A stretch of DNA of 64,000 nucleotides, from positions 124,001-188,000 of the forward strand of contig JARGPH010000001.1 in NCBI GenBank assembly GCA_029213065.1, read 5' to 3'. Each line of letters begins with the position of its first letter. The stretch's first letter is position 1. Source of the DNA: Verrucomicrobiales bacterium (GTDB lineage Bacteria; Verrucomicrobiota; Verrucomicrobiia; Verrucomicrobiales; DEV007). Under the pieces are notes generated by a model. It had not been told where the DNA came from and did no database searches. It was given only the letters and a program-made list of their open reading frames with translations. Position numbers and translations under genes: made by a program. Below, one piece after another: positions 9,289 to 17,665 of this stretch.

Positions 9289-9678
9289 CTAGTTGCCGCA
9301 AACTTCACCGTCCATCGTCGCAGGATCGTATTCGGGTTCCGCATCCGCCTTCGCCGGCTCGAATGAAGTCCCGCACCCACAGCTCCGCGCCGCATTGGGA
9401 TTCTCAATCTTGAACCCCGAATCGTTCAACGAATCGACGTAGTCGAGCTGACAATGATCGAGATACTCACGGCTTCCCTGATCGACAAAAACCCGTGCGC
9501 CGTTCTTTTCGACCACCGCATCGCCCGGTTCCCCCTCCCCGACCTTCATCGCATACTGCATTCCGGCACAGCCGCCTTTTTCCACAAAAAGCCGCAAGCC
9601 GGCTTCCTCCGGGGAAAAACCTTTGTCCTGAAGCAGCGAAAGGAGATGTGTCGCGGCGGAGTCTGTCACTTGAATCAT
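9289..9678 (-). CDS. A-type Fe-S cluster assembly protein (IscA/ErpA/SufA family)
   Basis: This 129-residue protein delivers or holds iron-sulfur clusters during their transfer to target proteins. The three conserved family cysteines are visible: C37 in EKGGCAGMQY, and C100 and C102 in SCGCGTSF. The core is normal A-type length, but the protein continues about 20 residues past the CGC motif with an acidic tail ending in EVCGN, longer than ErpA or IscA. The start at 9678 faces mutL across a 109-base gap. An unknown membrane protein follows in the same direction. Which subtype (ErpA, SufA, IscA) is unclear. Confidence 0.92.
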   Translation of the reverse strand: MIQVTDSAATHLLSLLQDKGFSPEEAGLRLFVEKGGCAGMQYAMKVGEGEPGDAVVEKNGARVFVDQGSREYLDHCQLDYVDSLNDSGFKIENPNAARSCGCGTSFEPAKADAEPEYDPATMDGEVCGN

Positions 9679-9787
9679 AATAAATTCTACGTTTCTACTC
9701 CTAATATACGGGCAGGCATCGAGATTCCCAAACGATTTCGAGTTGCTTTTGACGCCCCACCGTCCTCAGTAGTCTCTCCGCATTGTC
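9679..9787. promoter_or_regulatory. Divergent promoter region between the Fe-S assembly gene and mutL
   Basis: The two genes point away from each other, so promoters for both must lie in these 109 bases or inside the genes. The segment next to the Fe-S gene is AT-rich (about 9679-9712). No strong dyad or conventional hexamer pair stands out. Confidence 0.4.
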
Positions 9788-11728
9788 ATGGGAAAAATCA
9801 AACTCCTCCCCGAAGCCCTCGCCAGCCAGGTCGCCGCTGGCGAAGTAGTCGAACGCCCCGCCTCTGTTGTTAAAGAGCTCGTGGAAAACAGTATCGACGC
9901 CGGCGCCTCAAATATCGAAGTCCGCGTCCAGCGGGGCGGCATCGCCCTCATTCGCGTCACCGACGACGGCTGCGGCATGAACCGGGACGACGCGCTTATG
10001 TGCCTCGAACGGAACGCGACCTCCAAAATCCGGACAAAGGAAGATCTCGCCGCGATCTACACCCTCGGCTTTCGCGGCGAAGCAATACCCAGCATCGCGA
10101 GTGTTTCCAAATTTCGTCTCACGACCCGCGAACCCGACACCCTCACCGGAACCGAGATCATCATTCACGGCGGAAAAATCATCAGCGTGAAAGACTGCGG
10201 GGAATCGCCCGGCACACAGATCGAGGCGCGCTCCCTTTTCTACAACCTCCCCGCCCGCCGGAAATTCCTCCGCACCGAGAACACCGAATACTCGCATCTC
10301 GAACAGACCATCAAAACGCAGGCGATCGCGCACGAAAACATCCGTTTTTCGCTTGTCCGCAACGACCGCCTTGCCTTCCAGCTTCCCGCAACGACGAGCC
10401 TGCGCGAACGCATCGGAGGGCTCGTCGGAAACGATCTCGCAGGACGCCTCCTCGAAATCGAACCACACGAGCACAAAGGCGTTCGGGTTAAAGGTTTCAT
10501 CGGGCCTCCCGGAATGGGCCGCAGCGACCGGAAACAGCAGCTCAGCTTTCTCAACGGACGCCCCGTCGAGGCCGCGATCATTACCCGCGCGCTCCGCGAA
10601 GGCTACCATACCGCACTCATGAAGGGGCAGTTTCCGGTAACGTTTCTCTTTATTGAAACCGATCCCACCGCCGTCGATGTCAACGTCCACCCCGCGAAAC
10701 GCGAAGTGCGCTTCCACGATGGATTCGGGGTTCAGGATGCCATTGTCGGTGCGGTCCAAAGCACCCTGCGCGAGCGCATGACCCGTCCCGTTTCCGGCGT
10801 CGGCCTCACCGGGACCGACAAATTCAGGCCGACCGATCCCATCGTTGTTCAGGAAAATCTGATCCCTGAAAACGAGCAGCGTTCCCTCCGATCCGACTGG
10901 GGAGATCTCGGGCGAACCGCTTCCGATCCAGCGCCGGAGGAGCCCAAGCCGGAACTCTTCACGACCGCGGAAAGGAAGCGCTTTGAATCTGAAGCCGCTT
11001 CCGCTGAAGCACCATCCAACAGGGTTGAACCGACGACCCAAGAGGGTCAAGTCGAGAGCGAACCGGACGACCTGACAGGGTCAAGTCCGACACCCAACCC
11101 TGTTGACCGCGACTTTGAAGCGCACGACGCTGACGAAAAGCCAAAAGCTTCGGACTACAAACTGATTGGTGTCATCGGGAAGCTCTACGTCCTTCTCGAA
11201 AGCAAAGAGGGCCTCGTTCTCATGGATCAACACGCCGCTCACGAGCGGGTTCTTTTTGAGGAAATGAAGCGCCGCATGGAGACCGAAGGCGTTCCCAGTC
11301 AGCGACTTCTCACCCCCATCATGGTCGACCTCCCTCCGCGGGATTTTGATCTGATCTGCAAGAATCTCGATACCCTCGACAAGCTCGGACTCTCGGCGGA
11401 GCCTTTCGGAGGCAGCACCCTGAAAATCGACTCGCTTCCCAATTTCCTTAAAAGCGACGACCCGCAGACTTTTCTCGATGACGTCATCAACGAGATCCGC
11501 GCCGCGAGCGACAAGATGTCCGCGCTTCGCCTCGGCGAAGACATGATCGCGACAACCGTGTGTCGTCACGCCGTGAAAGCGAACGACCCGCTTCACAATC
11601 GCGAGCTGCAAAAACTTCTCGAAGACACTCTCGAATGCGACATGCCCTACTGCTGCCCGCACGGGAGGCCGACTCTGATTCAGATTACCTACGCCGAGCT
11701 CGATCGGAAGTTCGGACGGCGGACTTGA
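9788..11728 (+). CDS. mutL: DNA mismatch repair protein MutL
   Basis: This 646-residue protein couples mismatch recognition by MutS to strand removal. The N-terminal GHKL ATPase shows ENSIDAG (motif I, about residues 32-38), the DDGCGM block and GFRGEAIPSI. The C-terminal dimerisation and endonuclease domain carries the metal-binding motif DQHAAHERVLFEE (from residue 480) and CPHGRPT near the end, so this is an endonuclease-type MutL, as in bacteria that lack MutH. The linker between the domains (about residues 340-460) is low-complexity, and its DNA contains repeated AGGGTCAAGTC words described separately. Length is normal. Confidence 0.97.
   Translation: MGKIKLLPEALASQVAAGEVVERPASVVKELVENSIDAGASNIEVRVQRGGIALIRVTDDGCGMNRDDALMCLERNATSKIRTKEDLAAIYTLGFRGEAIPSIASVSKFRLTTREPDTLTGTEIIIHGGKIISVKDCGESPGTQIEARSLFYNLPARRKFLRTENTEYSHLEQTIKTQAIAHENIRFSLVRNDRLAFQLPATTSLRERIGGLVGNDLAGRLLEIEPHEHKGVRVKGFIGPPGMGRSDRKQQLSFLNGRPVEAAIITRALREGYHTALMKGQFPVTFLFIETDPTAVDVNVHPAKREVRFHDGFGVQDAIVGAVQSTLRERMTRPVSGVGLTGTDKFRPTDPIVVQENLIPENEQRSLRSDWGDLGRTASDPAPEEPKPELFTTAERKRFESEAASAEAPSNRVEPTTQEGQVESEPDDLTGSSPTPNPVDRDFEAHDADEKPKASDYKLIGVIGKLYVLLESKEGLVLMDQHAAHERVLFEEMKRRMETEGVPSQRLLTPIMVDLPPRDFDLICKNLDTLDKLGLSAEPFGGSTLKIDSLPNFLKSDDPQTFLDDVINEIRAASDKMSALRLGEDMIATTVCRHAVKANDPLHNRELQKLLEDTLECDMPYCCPHGRPTLIQITYAELDRKFGRRT
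11032..11087. repeat. Near-identical 22-base direct repeat in the mutL linker
   Basis: The segments 11032-11053 and 11066-11087 read GACGACC-NNNN-AGGGTCAAGTC and differ only in the four central bases (CAAG versus TGAC). Their offset is 34 bases, so the copies lie in different reading frames and encode different residues, which points to a DNA-level rather than a protein-level repeat. Flanking them are CCAACAGGGTT (11016-11026) and its inverse AACCCTGTTG (11096-11105). Confidence 0.7.
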
Positions 11729-11812
11729 GTCTCCACTCCGGAATTTTTCGCTAATTCAGCTACGCGCCGATGGGTCGCAGATTCACCCGGGAGAGTTGAC
11801 GGTTTGCCAAGC

Positions 11813-11906
11813 TTTCTGCGCCCCCTTCAGGGGCGATCATTTCACGACATTAATTCCGGTGGTTCCACCACCGGCTAGAGTTCTTACGAACCTCCGGTTC
11901 GGCCTC
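11813..11906 (-). repeat. Dispersed three-hairpin repeat, copy B
   Basis: Read on the minus strand, this copy has stem 1 GAACC-GGA-GGTTC (11888-11900), a perfect stem 2 CCGGTGGT-GGA-ACCACCGG (11856-11874) and stem 3 CGCCCC-TGAAG-GGGGCG (11819-11835), then CAGAA. Compared with copies A and C, stem 1 shows a compensated G-C to A-T change and stem 3 compensated changes as well. The order and spacing of the three stems match the other copies. Confidence 0.78.
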
Positions 11907-12030
11907 AATTTTAAATGTGACACTCACCTTAAACGCAGGAAAAGAGATCATTCCCTGTTTACGGAAGCCACCTCCGGAGATTCTACCTGCGCGTCATGAA
12001 AAACTTCAACCCGTCACCGCATCAAATTCA

Positions 12031-12128
12031 GAGCCGGAGGCTCGAGAGAAATTAGCGCGGTGTGGAGCACAGCGGAACGCCGGGGTCTTGGAACCTCAGA
12101 TAAACACGGCCCTGAAGGGGCCGCAGAA
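12031..12128 (+). repeat. Dispersed three-hairpin repeat, copy C
   Basis: Stem 1 is GAGCC-GGA-GGCTC (12031-12043) and stem 3 is CGGCCC-TGAAG-GGGCCG (12107-12123), followed by CAGAA. The block between them shares GAGAAATTAGCGCGGTGTG with copy A and then reads GCGGAACGCCGGGG. It is about 130 bases from copy B and in opposite orientation. Confidence 0.76.
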
Positions 12129-12276
12129 GACATCCGAACCTCCGCTTCAGGCTCAGCTTAAAATTTGAAAATTCATCTATCCCTCGAAACCCTTCGACAA
12201 ACCCGTCATCGTATCACATTTCACGCATTCCCAGTCTTGACCATGGGCGGGAATATCATCACCTTGGGCGGAGTTT

Positions 12277-13779
12277 ATGAAATCCCTTCTCGCCTTTCTT
12301 TTCGCCGCCTTAACCTTTTCCGTCACCGCTGCGGAAAAGAACGTCATTTTCATCATCGCGGATGATGAATCCCCCACTCTCGGGTGCTATGGGGACCCGA
12401 CCGCAAAGACTCCGGCGATCGATGCCATCGCCGCCGACGGAACGATTTTTCACAATGCCTTCGCGACGACGGCGAGTTGCTCAGCGAGCCGTTCTGTGGT
12501 GATGTCAGGACTTCACAATCACCGCAACGGACAGTACGGGCACCAGCACTCCTATCACAAATTTTCGTCCTACCACTCGGTTGTCAGCCTGGCGCTGCCC
12601 CGCGTCATGGCGAACGCCGGCTACCGCACCGGACACGTCGGTAAGTATCACGTTGCTCCCGAGCAGGTTTACCGCTTCGAAAACTACATGAAGGCGAACG
12701 GCCGCAACGCGGTCGAAATGGCGGAGAAATCAAAAGACTTCATCACCGCTGAATCGGACAAGCCATTCTTTCTCTACTTCGGCACCTCCGATCCTCACCG
12801 CGGTGGCGGCCTCGATCGCACCTCCGAACGGAAACTGAAGCCCAACCTGTTCGGCAATCTTCCTAACAAAGAAGCCTATCCCGGTGTCGAGGAAGTTTTC
12901 TACGATCCTTCGGACATTCCCATTCCCCACTTCCTTCCCGACACAGCCGACACCCGTGAGGAGTTGGTTCAGTATTATCAGAGCATCTCCCGCGTCGATC
13001 AGGGCGTTGCCAGATTGGTGAAGATCCTCAAAGAAGCCGACCTCTACGATAAAACGCTCATCGTCTTCACTGCCGACCACGGGATGGCTTTCGCCGGAGG
13101 AAAAACGACCGTTTACGAAGGCGGTCTCAAAGTGCCTTTCGTTGTCAGGAATCCCTACGAGGAAAATCGAGGTGTCGAAAGTGAAGCTCTCATCAGCCAC
13201 ATCGACATCACCCCGAGCCTGCTCGATTTTGCCGGAGGTCTCGATGCGGAGAAAAATGCGCCGAAAAAATTCGTCGCTTCCAAGAAATTCTGGAAAGACT
13301 TTCCCGAGGTGCAGAGAGACAGCCTCGGGCCGAATCTCACGCAGTATCACGGCAAATCATGGCTCTCGATTCTGGGCAAACCCGGGGCCGAACACTGGGA
13401 CACCGCCTTTGCTTCCCACACCTTCCACGAGATCCAGATGTATTACCCGATGCGTGTCGTGCGGGACAAAGAATACAAGCTGATCTGGAACATTGCTCAC
13501 GAGCTCCCCTACCCGTTTGCTTCAGATCTCTGGGCGGCGAGCAGCTTCCAGGCACAGTTTCAGGAATCACTCGATGCCCCCTACGGCCAGAAGTCCGTCG
13601 GCGAGTATATTCACCGGCCCGAGTTCGAACTCTTCAACATCGCCGAAGATCCCTACGAAGCGAAAAACCTCGCCTCCGATCCCGAATACCGTGACGTGCT
13701 CATCAAGTATCAGGAGAAGATGAAAACATTCCAGAAAGAGATGCAGGATCCCTGGATCATGAAGTGGGAGTATGAGTGA
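12277..13779 (+). CDS. Secreted sulfatase, heparan N-sulfatase-like
   Basis: This 500-residue enzyme would remove sulfate from a glycan in the periplasm. A signal peptide (MKSLLAFLFAALTFSVTAA) precedes the sulfatase fold. The metal-binding IIADDESPTLGCYG block and the active-site motif C68-SASR, with alanine in the usual proline position, are present; C68 would be converted to formylglycine. VFTADHGMAF carries the second metal-site Asp and His. The CSASR form and the DDESPTLGCYGD block resemble N-sulfoglucosamine sulfohydrolases, so N- or O-desulfation of an amino sugar is plausible. No sulfatase-maturing enzyme is encoded in the window. Confidence 0.9.
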   Translation: MKSLLAFLFAALTFSVTAAEKNVIFIIADDESPTLGCYGDPTAKTPAIDAIAADGTIFHNAFATTASCSASRSVVMSGLHNHRNGQYGHQHSYHKFSSYHSVVSLALPRVMANAGYRTGHVGKYHVAPEQVYRFENYMKANGRNAVEMAEKSKDFITAESDKPFFLYFGTSDPHRGGGLDRTSERKLKPNLFGNLPNKEAYPGVEEVFYDPSDIPIPHFLPDTADTREELVQYYQSISRVDQGVARLVKILKEADLYDKTLIVFTADHGMAFAGGKTTVYEGGLKVPFVVRNPYEENRGVESEALISHIDITPSLLDFAGGLDAEKNAPKKFVASKKFWKDFPEVQRDSLGPNLTQYHGKSWLSILGKPGAEHWDTAFASHTFHEIQMYYPMRVVRDKEYKLIWNIAHELPYPFASDLWAASSFQAQFQESLDAPYGQKSVGEYIHRPEFELFNIAEDPYEAKNLASDPEYRDVLIKYQEKMKTFQKEMQDPWIMKWEYE

Positions 13780-13913
13780 GGTGTGGAGAAGCAGAGTAGT
13801 AAAGTAGTAAAGAATCTGGAGAGAGAAGGAAGTAGAGAGTAGAAAGAATAAATTCAGAAGCCCTGATTAGCGTTCGATTAGCGCCCATCAGCGGTTTAGT
13901 CCCGAATCACACA

Positions 13914-15005
13914 ATGACCCGTTTTATCCTTATTTTAATAGCTGCGATTGGCAGCATCACCTCCGCTTCCGCACAAACCATCTGGATTGGAACAGGTGGC
14001 AAAGGCGCTGAAGGGATTTACAAAACGACTCTGAATTCGGAGAACGGAAAGCTGAGTGATCCGGTTCTTGCCGCTGAGATTGCGGGCCCGGGTTTTCTTG
14101 CTCTCAACAAAGACAAAACGCTCCTCTATGCCGCCTGCGGTGTGGACAAGGGAAGCGTTGCGGCTTTTCGGATCAACGATGACGAATCTCTTGAGTTATT
14201 GAATACGGTTCCCACGGGCGACGGCGGAGCGGCGCACCTCTCTCTCGACAACGAGGGAAAAATTCTTTTCTCGGCCCAGTATGGAGGTGGCTCGGTCGCT
14301 GCCTATGCAATCAAGGACGACGGAAGCATCGGCGCGCAGACCGCTCTCATCAAACACACCGGAAGCGGCCCCGACGAATCCCGGCAGAAATCGCCGCACC
14401 CGCACTGGAGCGGCGTCAGCCCGGACAACCGCTTCCTCTTCATTCCTGACCTCGGCGCGGACAAAGTCTTCATTTACAAGATCGACCACGCCGCAAAAAC
14501 AATCACCGCTCACGGTGCCGGTATCGCTGTTCCCGGAGGTGGTCCGCGCCACATGAAATTCGGCAAAGACGGCACGAAGATCTATCTTCTCAATGAAATG
14601 CTGCTCTCTGTGACCGTCTTCGATTACGACGTGGAGGCGGGAACAATGACTGCCTTGCAAACCATTGAAACCCTGCCCGAAGAGTTGAAAGAGATCCCCA
14701 ACAAAGCGGCGGAAATCCGGGTGCACCCTTCGGGCAAATTTGTCTACGCCTCCAACCGCGGTCACGACTCCATCACCGCATTCGCCGTCGATTCTGAGAG
14801 CGGAGAACTTTCCTTCATCGAACGCGAGGCGATTCGCGGAAGCTGGCCGAGAAATTTCAATCTCAGCCCCGATGGGAAATGGCTCATCGCCGCCGGTCGA
14901 TACTCAAACACGCTTTCGGTTTTCTCGGTCGACCAGGAATCGGGCGGCCTTCTCTTCAGCGGAAACATTGCCAATGTTCCCGCTCCGATCTGCCTCGAAT
15001 TCTGA
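13914..15005 (+). CDS. Exported lactonase-family seven-bladed beta-propeller
   Basis: This 363-residue protein has a signal peptide (about residues 1-20, ending SASAQ) and the 6-phosphogluconolactonase (YbhE/Pgl) type propeller. Family blocks include GPGFLALNKDKTLLYAAC, KSPHPHWSGVSPDNRFLFIPDLGADKV, GGGPRHMKFGKDG and EIRVHPSGKFVYASNRGHDSI. Export makes a role on 6-phosphogluconolactone unlikely; it more probably opens a sugar lactone in the periplasm or is a non-enzymatic propeller. It stands between a sulfatase and the DUF1549/1553 gene. Confidence 0.88.
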   Translation: MTRFILILIAAIGSITSASAQTIWIGTGGKGAEGIYKTTLNSENGKLSDPVLAAEIAGPGFLALNKDKTLLYAACGVDKGSVAAFRINDDESLELLNTVPTGDGGAAHLSLDNEGKILFSAQYGGGSVAAYAIKDDGSIGAQTALIKHTGSGPDESRQKSPHPHWSGVSPDNRFLFIPDLGADKVFIYKIDHAAKTITAHGAGIAVPGGGPRHMKFGKDGTKIYLLNEMLLSVTVFDYDVEAGTMTALQTIETLPEELKEIPNKAAEIRVHPSGKFVYASNRGHDSITAFAVDSESGELSFIEREAIRGSWPRNFNLSPDGKWLIAAGRYSNTLSVFSVDQESGGLLFSGNIANVPAPICLEF

Positions 15006-15149
15006 TCAAATTCTTTCAGCCCCCCCCTCAAAGCGGTCGCGCCAATCCGAGCGCGATCTCACTGCCCATGGCTCTCTCGGGCTAAGTGGCTTGGCGTAAT
15101 TGAGGGCACGAATCTACGCAACAAAAAGCAGCGCTCAGGGTATAATCTT

Positions 15150-17585
15150 ATGAACACGCGCTGTTTTATGAAGATTCCCGTTCTTTTCACCGCCCTCATT
15201 TCGCTCTTTGCCCCGGCCCTGCAACTCTCCGCAAAAGACAATATTGAAGAGTCGGTTCACGGTATTTCGATCAAGGATGCCGCCGCCAAAATCGATGAGT
15301 TCGTGGCCGGGAAGTTGAAGGAGAACAAGATCGAGGCGAACGACGCGATCAACGACGAAACCTTCATCCGTCGCGCCTACCTCGATATCGCCGGGAGAAT
15401 CCCGACAATCGAAGAAGCGGAAAATTTTCACGGCTCCACCTACGAGCGGAAACGTCAGCAGCTCATTCGCGATCTTCTCGAGAGCGAAGGCCATGTCAGC
15501 CACGAATATAACTTCTGGGCCGACATTTTGAGAATCAACGCGAGCCTCGGCACCGGTGCTCCTCAGGCGGAAGCAGCCTACCAGCTTTGGATCAAAGAGG
15601 CGATCGCGGAGAACAAGCCCTACGATGAAATGGTGTTTGATCTCGTTTCCGCCCGCGGAAAAGTCTGGGACAACGGAGCCGTCGGTTACTACATCCGCGA
15701 CCGCGGCATGCCGCTCGACAATATGTCGAACACGGTTCGTGTTTTCCTCGGGACACGACTCGAATGCGCCCAGTGCCACAATCACCCTTTTGATGTCTGG
15801 ACGCAGATGGACTACTTCCACATGGCTGCCTTTTCCTACGGAATGGACGCCCGCCGCTACGATTCACCAAACCGGAAAGCGATCGCGGAGTTCCAGAAAG
15901 AAGAGCGGGTTCAATACCACCAGAAGGCAGTGGAAAGAGAAGGGTTCCCCATGATCACGAACATGGCATCACTTGAGCGTTACACTTCGAATCCAAAGAA
16001 ATACGAAAGATATCTGGAGCGCTACAAAATGACCGACAAGCAATTCCGCGCTGCGGCGAAGCGTTCAGTCGAAGCATTTGAATCCTACAATCACGACAGC
16101 CGCCAGATGCGGAATGCACTCAACGATCTCTACAATCCGCTTCGATACGTGCAAACGAATGAGACCACGAAAACACTGAAACTTCCGCACGACTATCAGT
16201 ATGACGATGCGAAGCCCAATGACCCGGTAAAACCGGCAACGATGTTCGGTGCCGAGATTGATCTGGAGAACATCGATGACTCAACGATCGACGCGTATGC
16301 CGCGTGGATGACCTCCCCGGAGAATCCCACTTTCACGAGAGTGATTGCGAACCGCCTCTGGAAGCACGCCTTCGGCCACGGCGTCTTTGAACCGGTCGAC
16401 GAACTGACTGAGCAAACCCCGATCTCAAACCCTGAGCTCCTCACCTATCTCGAAGAACTGATGCGCAACCTCGATTACGACATGCGCGCGTATCTTGAGA
16501 TTCTTTACAACACGAAGACCTATCAGCGGGGTGCCAATTCCGGGGAACTCGTCATGGGAATGCCCTACTACTTTCAGGGACCGGTGCTTCGCCGCATGAC
16601 CGCTGAGCAAATCTGGGACTCCATCGTCGCACTCGCTCTGCCCGAGGCGGATGATTACCGTCCCAGACTTAAGAGCCAGCTGTCCTCCGTCGAGAAGGTG
16701 AAGCGCATCTACTCCGCACTCGAAGAGCGCGATGAAGACAGCTACATCCAAATGGTGAAGGACGTCGCAAAGGCCTACGAAAGCGTGAAGCCGAAAGAGG
16801 AGAAAATCCGAGAGAAAATGTATGCCGCCCGCGAAGCGGAGGAGGAGGACCGCTACCGCGCCCTCAACAAAGAGCTCGGCGAGCTCCGCCGGGAAACCCG
16901 TAACATCATCTCGAATATCGGTTACAAAAATGTCGGTGAAAAAGTGGAGGAAGGAGAGCTCCTCCTCGCCATGGGAATGAGCGAGATGTCGCTCAGCATG
17001 GAGGATGGCGAGATGATGTCAGGAGGTAATGTCGAGAATGCCGTCCTCACGAAACTGCCGAAACCGGAAATGCCGAAATTTGAGAGAGAAGCACCACCCG
17101 AGGGGCTTGACCGCGCCCAGCTGAAAGCCTGGAACCGGCAGCAATCGACCCTCGAGAAAAACTGGCTGAGACAGAAGAAATCCGACTACAACGTCTACAC
17201 CTCACTGGTTTCGCAAATGGCGAGAGCCTCCGAGCTGGAATCTCCCGCCCGACGAGGTCACTTCCTCCGCGAATTCGGTCAATCAGATCGCGAGGTCATC
17301 GAGAATGCCGCTCAGCATGCCTCGGTTCCGCAGGCTCTGAATCTCCTCAATGGAACCATCGTCGAAGCACTCACCAATGAATTCGCCGTCTTCGGAAACA
17401 GGATTCACAAAGCCGGAGATCCCGAAGAGAAGATCAGGATGATCTTCCAGGCGATGCTCACCCGCGAACCCACCGAAAAGGAAATGGCAATCGCGATGAG
17501 CGAACTCGAAGCAAACGGCGAAAGCGCCTACGAAGGAATCGTCTGGGCCTTGCTCAACACCCGTCAGTTCATTTTTGTCCAGTAA
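15150..17585 (+). CDS. DUF1549/DUF1553 (PSCyt2/PSD1) exported protein
   Basis: This 811-residue protein is typical of Planctomycetota and Verrucomicrobiota, where it is usually paired with a DUF1501 protein, as here. After a signal peptide the DUF1549 region starts with IDEFVAGKLKENKI and FIRRAYLDIAGRIPT, and includes the CAQCHNHPFDVW block with a CxxCH at residues 206-210. The DUF1553 region begins near WMTSPENPTFTRVIANRLWKHA-type sequence and includes a MTAEQIWDSIVAL block. The middle (about 530-700) is charged and helix-rich. Molecular function is unknown; links to glycan use are by association. Start could also be the ATG six codons downstream (15168). Confidence 0.92.
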   Translation: MNTRCFMKIPVLFTALISLFAPALQLSAKDNIEESVHGISIKDAAAKIDEFVAGKLKENKIEANDAINDETFIRRAYLDIAGRIPTIEEAENFHGSTYERKRQQLIRDLLESEGHVSHEYNFWADILRINASLGTGAPQAEAAYQLWIKEAIAENKPYDEMVFDLVSARGKVWDNGAVGYYIRDRGMPLDNMSNTVRVFLGTRLECAQCHNHPFDVWTQMDYFHMAAFSYGMDARRYDSPNRKAIAEFQKEERVQYHQKAVEREGFPMITNMASLERYTSNPKKYERYLERYKMTDKQFRAAAKRSVEAFESYNHDSRQMRNALNDLYNPLRYVQTNETTKTLKLPHDYQYDDAKPNDPVKPATMFGAEIDLENIDDSTIDAYAAWMTSPENPTFTRVIANRLWKHAFGHGVFEPVDELTEQTPISNPELLTYLEELMRNLDYDMRAYLEILYNTKTYQRGANSGELVMGMPYYFQGPVLRRMTAEQIWDSIVALALPEADDYRPRLKSQLSSVEKVKRIYSALEERDEDSYIQMVKDVAKAYESVKPKEEKIREKMYAAREAEEEDRYRALNKELGELRRETRNIISNIGYKNVGEKVEEGELLLAMGMSEMSLSMEDGEMMSGGNVENAVLTKLPKPEMPKFEREAPPEGLDRAQLKAWNRQQSTLEKNWLRQKKSDYNVYTSLVSQMARASELESPARRGHFLREFGQSDREVIENAAQHASVPQALNLLNGTIVEALTNEFAVFGNRIHKAGDPEEKIRMIFQAMLTREPTEKEMAIAMSELEANGESAYEGIVWALLNTRQFIFVQ

Positions 17586-17665
17586 CCGAAAATCAACCCC
17601 GTCGCAGAAGCCCTGACCTTTTACCTTTAACATTTAACCCTTCACGGCGCGCAGCGCCCCCGAAT

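Larger units (their letters stand above)
11729..12276. other. Gene-poor gap made largely of repeat copies
   Basis: No convincing gene lies in these 548 bases; the short open frames here run through repeat sequence. The gap contains copy B (minus orientation) and copy C (plus orientation) of the three-hairpin repeat, head to head, and a partial copy at about 12132-12168 that resembles the outer end of copy B (CGAACCTCCG followed by a pyrimidine-rich then A/T-rich run). The last 100 bases before the sulfatase start must hold its promoter, but no hexamers are clear. Confidence 0.7.

Noticed and set aside
9908-11050. A 380-codon open frame antisense to mutL
   Set aside because: mutL itself is certain from its motifs; this frame is the product of GC-rich third positions on the other strand and has no recognisable domain.
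11813-12128. CRISPR array
   Set aside because: The repeats are in opposite orientation, differ in sequence and are not separated by uniform spacers; no cas gene is present.
11729-12276. tRNA or other small RNA gene in the largest gap
   Set aside because: The structures seen are repeat hairpins; no cloverleaf or CCA-like end could be found.
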